Assembly: GCA_964343805.1 (NCBI GenBank)
Contig: CAYFLR010000104.1
Location: 1-12,509 of the forward strand
Direction: 5' to 3'
From: CAYFLR01 sp964343805
Lineage (GTDB): Bacteria; Bdellovibrionota_B; Oligoflexia; CAYFLR01
Length of the DNA stretch: 12,509 nt
Position numbers and translations under genes: made by a program. The notes beneath the pieces were generated by a model. It worked only from the letters and a program-made list of their open reading frames with translations. It was not told the origin of the DNA and searched no databases. Shown here piece after piece: positions 6,842 to 12,509 of this stretch (the first letter of the stretch is position 1; every line of letters starts with the position of its first letter).

Positions 6842-8176
6842 ATGGAATCAAAACAAACCCCCTCACCTTTAAAAGAGGAAACCCCATCTCAAGGTTGGGT
6901 CATTCGCCAGAAAAAGAGCTCTACTAATGATCTTTATTGGGGATGCCTGGAACCCCAAACCTCCATTCAAAACTGTGAAGGAGATGAAGGTGAGTCTCTA
7001 TATAAAAAAATCAAAGATCAGCAGGGACTTCTGATTGATATCCCAGAGCATTGGCTCACTCTGCCCACTGGATTGGATATGCATACTCACCTGCGATTTC
7101 CCGGTCAAACTCATAAAGAAAATCTGCAAGGCTGCAAAGATGCGGCCATTTTAGGTGGCTATGACACATTACTGGCCATGCCAAATACCAGCCCCGTACT
7201 CAATAACCCCACCACCATTTCCCAAGCTATTCAGGATGCCAAGAACTTTGAGGACTCTTCACTCAAACTCTTTTTCACAGGAGGAATTCTCAACCGGCAA
7301 GAATTAAATCCCCACTCTATTAAGGATTTGATTCAGGCAGGTGCCAAAGCCATCACCAGTGATGGTTGGGGCATCCAAGATACAGAGTTGATGGAAGAGA
7401 TTCTGAAACAATGTGAGCAGGAAAATATCATCTTTTTACAACATGCGGAAATGGATAATCATAAAGGAATCGCCTCCGCCAGCCCGTTTCAAAAAGAAAA
7501 TGGATTTATCGAATACCCACGTACCGCAGAGAGCGGAATGCTCAAACGAGACTTACAGCTACTCAAAAAGTACCCTGAGGTTCGTTACCATATAATGCAC
7601 ATTTCCACCGAAGAGACACTCAAAGAAATAACCAAAGCCAAAGAGGAAGGACTAAAAGTCACCTGCGAAGTCACAGCTCATCATCTTTACTTTTGCAATG
7701 AAGATATACCACCAAGTACAAAAACCGGGTCGACTGGCTTTAAAATGAATCCACCACTTTTCTCAAAAAAAGATCAAAACACTTTACAAGGTGCTTTGCG
7801 AACTGGAATTATCGATTGTTTAGCCACCGACCATGCCCCCCATGAAAGAGAAGCTAAATTGCATTCATGGCCTGATGCCCCCTTTGGTACCAGAGGACTT
7901 GAAACAGCCTTGCCGGTTTTATTAGGCTTAATGAATCAAGAAAAACTTAGTTATAAAAGACTGGTAGAGGTCTTTAGTAGCAAACCACGATCCATTTTGG
8001 GTACAGATTCAAATCCCAGTGGACTCCTTTTTGTAGATCCCTTAGAAGAGTTTCAAGTGGAAGAAAGTCATCTTCCAGGACTCTCAAAAAACTCCTGTTT
8101 TTTAGGATCAAAGCTGCAAGGAAAGATTAAACTAAGGGCTGAACCAAGTAAGCTATTTAGGGAGGAGACTGTCTAG
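6842..8176 (+). CDS. pyrC: Dihydroorotase, class I
   Basis: Zinc enzyme of de novo pyrimidine synthesis that cyclises carbamoyl-aspartate to dihydroorotate. With the ATG at 6842 it has 444 aa. Catalytic motifs are intact: DMHTHLRFPG (79-88), MPNTSPV (113-119), SDG with the metal-bridging Asp174 expected in the Aquifex-like branch that lacks the carbamylated lysine, HAE (201-203), HIMHIS (250-255), EVTAHHL (276-282), KMNPPL (301-306) and ATDHAPH (328-334), then GTRGLETALP. The N-terminal ~70 residues, which normally form the small beta-sandwich, are divergent and start with a polar Pro/Glu-rich stretch. The start is uncertain: there is no clear ribosome site, and a TTG at 6788 would add 18 residues. 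The stop lies inside the convergent adenosyltransferase gene (24-bp overlap). Confidence 0.94.
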   Translation: MESKQTPSPLKEETPSQGWVIRQKKSSTNDLYWGCLEPQTSIQNCEGDEGESLYKKIKDQQGLLIDIPEHWLTLPTGLDMHTHLRFPGQTHKENLQGCKDAAILGGYDTLLAMPNTSPVLNNPTTISQAIQDAKNFEDSSLKLFFTGGILNRQELNPHSIKDLIQAGAKAITSDGWGIQDTELMEEILKQCEQENIIFLQHAEMDNHKGIASASPFQKENGFIEYPRTAESGMLKRDLQLLKKYPEVRYHIMHISTEETLKEITKAKEEGLKVTCEVTAHHLYFCNEDIPPSTKTGSTGFKMNPPLFSKKDQNTLQGALRTGIIDCLATDHAPHEREAKLHSWPDAPFGTRGLETALPVLLGLMNQEKLSYKRLVEVFSSKPRSILGTDSNPSGLLFVDPLEEFQVEESHLPGLSKNSCFLGSKLQGKIKLRAEPSKLFREETV

Positions 8177-8746
8177 ATTATCATAATCTGCGGTAAAGTG
8201 GGTTTTGTTTTCCACATGCCTGGCCCATACATAAAATACATCGCTGAGTCGATTTAAAAATGTAATCAACAGCGCAGCATCAAATTCTGGAATGGCTTCC
8301 TTGAGGCTCACGACTCTTCTCTCTAATTTACGAGTCAATGAACAGAGCAAATCAATATGAGCAGATATATTATTGGAAGCAAACAAGATAAAGGCCTTAG
8401 GAATATTCAACTCTTTTTCAATATGAGCCTGGAAACACTCTAGCTTCTTTAGATGTTCTTCCGTTAAAGGATGCTGAATCATCTCCTTCTTTTTTTGGTA
8501 GGGGTCACTGCATGCAGCGCCAATCACAAGATTTAGATGGGCTAACCACTCTAAAAATCCGGTAAATTCTTGCCGGTTTTCAATATCCGAATCAAGAAGT
8601 TGATTGCGGACGATCGACATCCAAACCCGAAGCTCATCCACCATACCTACTGTTTCGATTAAGGGATCTGATTTAGAAAGAGAGTCCCCGCCTAAAGTTG
8701 AAGTTTGACCTTTATCACCATGGCCAGTGGTTACAAATGAATCCAT
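8153..8746 (-). CDS. PduO-type cob(I)alamin adenosyltransferase
   Basis: Transfers the adenosyl group of ATP to cob(I)alamin, making adenosylcobalamin; cytoplasmic trimeric helical bundle. 197 aa, normal length. Visible motifs are the N-terminal ATP loop GDKGQTSTLGG (10-20), VGMVDEL (33-39), TRKLERRV (138-145; Arg139 and Arg143 correspond to the conserved RRxER region) and FLNRLSD (163-169) with the conserved Asn and Asp. The LPGG turn common before the arginine helix is replaced by LFAS, and two residues are added before the ATP loop, so the protein belongs to a divergent branch. It is the last gene of a - strand run: its ATG is one base after the stop of a 38-codon ORF, suggesting translational coupling (GGAA 5 nt before the ATG). 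No other cobalamin gene is nearby. Confidence 0.88.
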   Translation of the reverse strand: MDSFVTTGHGDKGQTSTLGGDSLSKSDPLIETVGMVDELRVWMSIVRNQLLDSDIENRQEFTGFLEWLAHLNLVIGAACSDPYQKKKEMIQHPLTEEHLKKLECFQAHIEKELNIPKAFILFASNNISAHIDLLCSLTRKLERRVVSLKEAIPEFDAALLITFLNRLSDVFYVWARHVENKTHFTADYDNLDSLLPK

Positions 8747-8747
8747 C

Positions 8748-8864
8748 TTATTCCATATCGAAATCTACCATTTCTTCTTCCACTACTTTCTCTTCATCTT
8801 CTGCTTCTGTCTCTACAAGTTCCTCAATCACTTCTTGAGCAATAGCGGTATCAACGCTTTCCAT
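8748..8864 (-). CDS. Small very acidic protein (38 aa), coupled to the adenosyltransferase
   Basis: A short ORF from ATG 8864 to TAA 8748, filling the gap between the receiver-TPR gene and the adenosyltransferase. Nearly half its residues are Glu or Asp (for example TEAEDEEKVVEEE) and it has only one Lys and no Arg. Its stop overlaps the next gene's start region as TAA-G-ATG, the spacing expected for translational coupling. The frame is open upstream to a TAG just before 8897 and the extra codons (NSSFEDW) look protein-like, so a non-ATG start is possible; a GAGGGG lies about 21 nt before the ATG, too far for it. No family recognised. It may be a real micro-protein or a coupling leader. Confidence 0.5.
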   Translation of the reverse strand: MESVDTAIAQEVIEELVETEAEDEEKVVEEEMVDFDME

Positions 8865-8892
8865 CCAATCTTCAAAACTGCTGTTCCCCTCT

Positions 8893-10089
8893 TTAATCTA
8901 AGATGGTGAACAGCTCTTCCAGATTCACCACCCCTTTTTGTAGTTCGGGGCCTTTTTCAACGGCACATTTAAAAAAGCTCGCCGCCTGAGGTAGATCGTT
9001 ACCTTTTTTACATGCTAATCCAATGTTAAACAGCAATTGGGGTTCTTTCTGGTTGGCAGGAAGTATATTCAGAGCATTGACATAGAGTTTTTTTGCCTCT
9101 TCGAATCGCTTTTGACGCACCAAAGCAATGCCTAGATTGTTAAAGTAGCTGGCAATCTCCGCAGCTTTTTCTGTTGATTGTAAAAACTGAGTGGCTTTAG
9201 AAAATTTACCTTGAGCAAAGAGGGATTTTCCCATCCCGTCATCCACTTCTTGATTGGTGGGATCTTGCTCTTTTGCTTCATTAAAGGTCTCTTCCGCTTT
9301 TTCTGGATTATCTAAATCGAGATAGGCATCTCCTAAATCTACCAGGCGGTTGATATTTTTAGGACCCAAAAGCCTCAATTGCTCCATGAGAACCACCGCT
9401 TGATTTATTTCTTTATTCATCATCAGGCTGCGGGCCAGCTTATTAAGTATGCTTAGATTTTTGGGAAACTGTTGAGACAGTTTACGGAATACTTTCACAG
9501 CCGCAGGATAATCTCGCAATCGGAGAAAACAGTCTCCCATCATCTCTTGCAACCGGGAGTCTTTGGCGTATTTCTTTTGCAGCTCTTGCAAAGCCTTTAA
9601 CACCGCTTTGAATTTTTCCTCTGCCATTTTAGCTTTTAAGGCTTCCAGCTTCTGATCTAATTCTGTTTTCTTTTTGCCAATTTTAAACAGTTCCACCAGT
9701 TTTTTGTGGTATTTTTCGGGAGTGAAGGGTTTTACTAGATAATTAGAAATGCCAAATTCCACAGCCAAATAAATATCCTGCTCACCCAAAGCCCCTGAGC
9801 AGATCAGAAAGGGAATATTTTCATACTTAGGAATCTTCTTCACTCTCTGAAGTAGAATTCCTCCATCCATTTCAGGCATTTCCCAATCGGTTACGATAAG
9901 ACCATATTCCTCTTCAGAACTCTCAATTTCTGCTAATGCTTCGGTTCCATCATTAAAGACGCTAATATCTTTTATTCCCAATTGGGTCAGAATCTTTGAG
10001 TGCAAAGTTCGCTGTAGCTCACTGTCATCAACCACTATTGTCTTAACATTGGCAAGCTCTTTAATTTTCAGATTCTTGTCATCGGCCAT
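8893..10089 (-). CDS. Response regulator: CheY-like receiver plus TPR repeats
   Basis: A 398-aa cytoplasmic signalling protein. Residues ~15-135 are a complete receiver: acidic pair Asp21-Asp22 (VVDDS), phosphoacceptor Asp68 (LIVTDWEMPEMDG), Ser98 in the Thr/Ser position (LICSGA) and Lys120 (YLVKPF). A Lys/Glu-rich helical linker (~135-165) leads to about five or six tetratricopeptide repeats up to ~390, recognisable from patterns such as ALVRQKRFEEAKKLYVNAL. There is no DNA-binding or enzymatic output domain, so output is probably through protein-protein contact. The start has AGGT 6 nt upstream. It heads a - strand run with the acidic 38-aa ORF (28 bp on) and the adenosyltransferase, though nothing links its function to B12. 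No histidine kinase is in the window. Confidence 0.93.
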   Translation of the reverse strand: MADDKNLKIKELANVKTIVVDDSELQRTLHSKILTQLGIKDISVFNDGTEALAEIESSEEEYGLIVTDWEMPEMDGGILLQRVKKIPKYENIPFLICSGALGEQDIYLAVEFGISNYLVKPFTPEKYHKKLVELFKIGKKKTELDQKLEALKAKMAEEKFKAVLKALQELQKKYAKDSRLQEMMGDCFLRLRDYPAAVKVFRKLSQQFPKNLSILNKLARSLMMNKEINQAVVLMEQLRLLGPKNINRLVDLGDAYLDLDNPEKAEETFNEAKEQDPTNQEVDDGMGKSLFAQGKFSKATQFLQSTEKAAEIASYFNNLGIALVRQKRFEEAKKLYVNALNILPANQKEPQLLFNIGLACKKGNDLPQAASFFKCAVEKGPELQKGVVNLEELFTILD

Positions 10090-10181
10090 AGCACACCTGC
10101 GGAACTTTTCCTTACAATCTACAATAATAGTCTTTAAATTATGACATGGAACTTGGGGTTTGTAAATTGGGTAATTTCATC

Positions 10182-10209
10182 TTGCAAAAAGAAGTTTTCA
10201 TGCTAGTAT
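10182..10209 (+). promoter_or_regulatory. Promoter of the exported glycine-rich protein gene
   Basis: TTGCAA (10182-10187) and TAGTAT (10204-10209) with 16-bp spacing; TGC directly before the -10 makes it an extended -10 promoter. The start would be near 10215, at the base of a GNRA hairpin. Confidence 0.5.
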
Positions 10210-10213
10210 TTTT

Positions 10214-10227
10214 TGGGCGCAAGCCCA
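10214..10227 (+). promoter_or_regulatory. GNRA-tetraloop hairpin at the predicted mRNA 5' end
   Basis: TGGGC-GCAA-GCCCA, a perfect 5-bp GC-rich stem capped by a GCAA tetraloop. It coincides with the predicted transcription start and is 28 bp before the ATG, with AAGGAG (10244-10249) left free. Likely a 5'-stabilising structure. Confidence 0.5.
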
Positions 10228-10255
10228 TAAAAGTTAACTTATCAAGGAGTTCACC

Positions 10256-10982
10256 ATGCCTCAACACCGCTTGATTTTGACAAGTTTATTGACCCTTCTT
10301 ATCGGCTTTTCTACTCTGATAGCAACCCCTGCGGAACCTACAACTTCTTCCGATACCGTTTATGGAGGACGAGGTTACTTTACCCCCGGCATGGCCTTTT
10401 TAGATGTAAAAAGTATAAGCGATCACCTGAAAGAACAAGGATTCAACAGTATCTCCAACGAATTCATTCTAATGGGTGGCGGGGGACATGGCGTTATTGG
10501 TCGAATCTTAGTAGGAGGTGAAGGTGCTGGACTCATGGGAGAGGACATTGAAAATGGTCCTGTTTCCGGCACTATTGCAGCTGGCTATGGTTTATTTAAT
10601 ATTGGTTTTCTGGCCCACTCAAACAATGGGTTTTCCATCTACCCCATGGTGGGTTTTGGAGGAGGTGGTCTGACAATTAAATTGGAGGAAGATGTTTCTC
10701 AAACTTTTAATGAAGCCCTTAAAAAACCCCCTGGTGAAAAAAATCTTACTGCCTCTACAATGTTAATGCAGGCCACTCTAGGATTGGAATATCTGATGGA
10801 AGTAGAAAATGAGGAGAATCCAAATGAAAAAGGAGGCCTGCTGGTTGGGCTACGAATAGGTTACCTTTACTCCCCTAAAATTAAAACCTGGACAGGTGGT
10901 GAAGAAAGAAAAAAGTTTTCAGGGGGACCCAAAGCGGCCTTTAACGGATATTTTGTAAAGCTTATGTTTGGTGGAGGTGGGC
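10256..10982 (+). CDS. Exported glycine-rich, probable outer-membrane beta-barrel protein (3' end in gap)
   Basis: Start is firm: AAGGAG 6 nt before ATG. Residues 1-26 are a signal peptide (RLILTSLLTLLIGFSTLIA with a cleavage site near ATPA-E). The 242 visible mature-plus-signal residues are rich in Gly and aromatic residues in alternating patterns: GGRGYFTPGMAFLD, then a Gly-rich stretch (MGGGGHGVIGRILVGGEGAG), IAAGYGLFNIGFLAHS, YPMVGFGGGGLTIKL, GLLVGLRIGYLYS and a last strand GYFVKLMFGGGG. This resembles small barrel or lipid-linked outer-membrane proteins, although I do not recognise a named family. The frame reaches the N run at 10983; the last strand suggests that only a few residues are missing. 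The bases after the gap are in a different coding frame that belongs to the next gene. Confidence 0.85.
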
Positions 10983-10992
10983 NNNNNNNNNN
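10983..10992. other. Assembly gap (10 Ns)
   Basis: Ten consecutive Ns between two genes on the same strand. The real missing length is unknown; it holds the stop of the upstream gene and the start of the downstream one. Confidence 0.99.
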
Positions 10993-12147
10993 GTCAACTC
11001 TAAACACCAACTTCTCTTAGATCTCATAATTATTAGCTTCTTAGTGATGCTCTCTCCACCCGGTTGGAGCCAGGAGAAGTTAACCAAGCCGCAATTCATT
11101 GCGAAGGTGAAAGAGCTTTATTCTGCTCGTTCTCTTCCACCACCTACCCACTCTGCCAAGCTGGATCAAATTAGTTTTCATGTGTCAAAATTAGATTCCA
11201 TTGACCCCGAGCAAGTTATGGAAATTGGGTGGAATCATCTTCTCAAAGAGGCAGGTTATTATACTTTTCGTATCTCCGCAGATGCAAAAAAAGCCCCTCG
11301 ATTGCTCACCAAGGTTTTTAGACAAGTCCTTCGCAAAGAGCCCTTTAACAGCTTTGGATTTTATATTAGCCCTCAGAAAATCACCGCTCTTTGGCTGCAT
11401 CGTATCTTAGAAGATAGTGAAACCCCCTTCTCTTATCAACAAGGACAGACTTTTCACTACCCCATTAACCGCCCTCAAAACGTCTCACATCCTATGCAGA
11501 TTGTTATTATGAATCCTCTCGGAAAAATTTCCCGCACGGTTTTGCAACCTGATCAAAACAGCTTCGACTACCCACTAGCGCATGAAGGGCTCTATTGGTT
11601 TGAACTCATTGCCTACATTAAAGGAGATCCAACTGTAAACCAATTGTTCCCTCTTCTCACAAGTTCTCCCAAGAAAACCATAACCAACACCCAGCTCCTT
11701 CCTATTAAAAACATGATCCCTCAACCCTTTCAGAAGGTGGTAGAAAAATGGTCTCCTCAGGAAGATGTTCTAACCATGCTGAATCAACTCCGGCAGGTGG
11801 AAAAAAGCAAAGGGTTAAAACTTGATAAAAGGCTGAATCAAACCGCTTTGAACCACGCAAGAATTCTATCTAACTTCTTTCTTATTAAACACCGCCTGCA
11901 TACTAAAAAAGGAGTGAAGGAACGCCTTACTCAGAAAAAAATAAAATTAAAAAAATGGGGTGAAGTAATCGCTTATGCAGAAACACCTGCTAAAGCGATG
12001 GAAAAACTGATGAGAAGCCCGGGGCATGCTCAAACTCTGCTAAAAAAATCTTTCACACACTGTGGCATTGGGATTAATCCATTTATCAATCCTATTAGTA
12101 AAAAACGGTTTACTATTTTGGTGATTGATTTTATTGAAGCAAAGTAA
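10993..12147 (+). CDS. Exported CAP/SCP-domain protein (start codon lost in gap)
   Basis: The frame is open from the first base after the gap. The residues before the first internal initiators (GTG 11044, ATG 11047) include LLLDLIIISFLVML, which is the hydrophobic core of a signal peptide ending near PPGWSQ; so the true start lies in the gap and these internal codons are not it. Mature residues up to ~240 form a domain I do not recognise, with a beta-rich middle part. The last ~125 residues are a CAP (cysteine-rich secretory/SCP, PF00188) domain: MLNQLRQVEKSKGLKLDKRLNQTALNHA, His in IKHRLH, Glu in WGEVIAYAE, His in SPGHAQTLL, then HCGIGINPF and a final strand ILVIDFIEA. CAP proteins are secreted and bind metals or lipids or act on partners; the role here is not known. 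Confidence 0.85.
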   Translation, partial: VNSKHQLLLDLIIISFLVMLSPPGWSQEKLTKPQFIAKVKELYSARSLPPPTHSAKLDQISFHVSKLDSIDPEQVMEIGWNHLLKEAGYYTFRISADAKKAPRLLTKVFRQVLRKEPFNSFGFYISPQKITALWLHRILEDSETPFSYQQGQTFHYPINRPQNVSHPMQIVIMNPLGKISRTVLQPDQNSFDYPLAHEGLYWFELIAYIKGDPTVNQLFPLLTSSPKKTITNTQLLPIKNMIPQPFQKVVEKWSPQEDVLTMLNQLRQVEKSKGLKLDKRLNQTALNHARILSNFFLIKHRLHTKKGVKERLTQKKIKLKKWGEVIAYAETPAKAMEKLMRSPGHAQTLLKKSFTHCGIGINPFINPISKKRFTILVIDFIEAK

Positions 12148-12206
12148 ACGGTATGTCTGAAGTCTGGGGTCTAGGGTCTAAGGCTGGTTTCAGACCAGCT
12201 AGTAGT

Positions 12207-12439
12207 TGTCCCCCAATGGCCGACGATATATTATCGTAAGTACTTCGCGGACAAAATAGCACCAAAAGTGTCCCCCAAGTGGCGACGATAGATTATCGTG
12301 AGTACTTCGCGGACAAAACAGCACCAAAAGTGTCCCCCAAGTGGCGACGATAAATTATCGTAAGTACTTCGCGGACAAAACAGCACTAAAAGTGTCCCCC
12401 AAGTGGCGACGATAGATTATCGTGAGCTGTTAGGAGACA
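12207..12439. repeat. 62-bp tandem repeat of hairpins, four units in phase
   Basis: Units start at 12207, 12269, 12331 and 12393, exactly 62 bp apart. Each has a 47-nt imperfect hairpin (TGTCC/GGACA, AAGT/ACTT, ACGATA/TATCGT around a 3-nt loop) and a 15-nt linker (AAACAGCACCAAAAG). Units 2 and 4 are identical over their first 34 bp; units 1 and 3 share TATCGTAAG where 2 and 4 have TATCGTGAG, which suggests duplication as a dimer. The right arm of unit 4 (TTAGGAGACA, 12430-12439) has diverged but is in phase. Upstream, 12148-12206 holds a short GGGTCTA direct repeat and a small GCTGGT/ACCAGC stem (12183-12199) and no gene. There are no unique spacers, so this is not CRISPR. Confidence 0.9.
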
Positions 12440-12469
12440 ATGTTAACTTGTTACTGTGCAACCTTGTAA

Positions 12470-12509
12470 TTAGGTAACATTTTATACCGAGCATTTAGGT
12501 GACACATTT
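12470..12509. mobile_element. Possible insertion-sequence end with repeated transposase-site motifs
   Basis: TTAGGTAACA (12470-12479) and TTAGGTGACA (12495-12504) are, on the - strand, TGTTACCTAA and TGTCACCTAA, and they match the right arm of array unit 4 (TGTCTCCTAA). Multiple copies of a TGTCnCC-type motif near an edge resemble the repeated terminal sites of IS21- or IS481-like elements. No transposase is in the window, so this is a weak assignment. Confidence 0.35.

Noticed and set aside
8727..8909. 60-codon open frame on the + strand
   Set aside because: It is the complement of the acidic micro-ORF (Glu codons read as Phe/Leu/Ser) with no start signal.
11191..11410. Open frames of 69 codons on both strands inside the CAP gene
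   Set aside because: Both lie within the well-supported CAP-protein frame and lack ribosome sites.
12183..12199. Terminator after the CAP gene
   Set aside because: The GCTGGT/ACCAGC stem is only 6 bp and is not followed by a T-run.
12207..12439. CRISPR array
   Set aside because: The 62-bp units are tandem copies over their full length, with no unique spacers, and no cas gene is present.
12207..12439. Integron attC array
   Set aside because: The hairpins lack the attC core sites and there are no gene cassettes between the units.

Overview
The window is about 12.5 kb of moderately AT-rich DNA from a Gram-negative-type bacterium. Evidence for an outer membrane is two exported lipoproteins, a secreted glycine-rich barrel-like protein and a secreted CAP-domain protein. 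The isoleucyl-tRNA synthetase is of the eukaryote-like type 2. There is also a receiver-TPR response regulator, and the lipoboxes have Asn or Gln before the cysteine. This mix fits a bdellovibrio/deltaproteobacteria-like or spirochaete-like lineage, but I cannot fix the taxon. A run of 10 Ns at 10983-10992 marks an assembly gap.

Layout. 1-1235 (-): 5' two-fifths or so of ileS, running off the left edge. 1236-1492: divergent promoter region with a 160-nt inverted-repeat hairpin lying in the ileS leader. 1493-2389 (+): Shewanella-like PPP metallophosphatase, apparently leaderless, whose 3' end overlaps a convergent small ORF (2290-2667, -). 2728-3375 (-): lipoprotein, divergent from manA (3522-4487, +). 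4599-5684 (+): second lipoprotein whose frame is broken; its C-terminal continuation lies at 5680-6174 in the +1 frame, followed by a strong terminator. 6242-6709 (-): SufU-type Fe-S scaffold, divergent from class I dihydroorotase pyrC (6842-8176, +). 10089 down to 8153 (-): an apparent operon of receiver-TPR regulator, a 38-aa very acidic peptide, and PduO-type cobalamin adenosyltransferase, convergent and overlapping with pyrC. 10256-10982 (+): exported glycine-rich protein cut by the gap. 10993-12147 (+): exported CAP/SCP protein whose start codon is lost in the gap. 12148-12509: no gene, but a 62-bp tandem array of hairpins and related motifs that look like insertion-sequence terminal binding sites.

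The genes are mostly separate housekeeping or envelope functions (translation, sugar phosphate isomerisation, Fe-S assembly, pyrimidine synthesis, B12 activation) and not one pathway. The least expected structures are the ileS leader hairpin, whose mismatches are G-U pairs only on the ileS strand; the repeat array at the right end, built from one 10-bp motif in both orientations; the coupled acidic micro-ORF; and the frame break in the lipoprotein.
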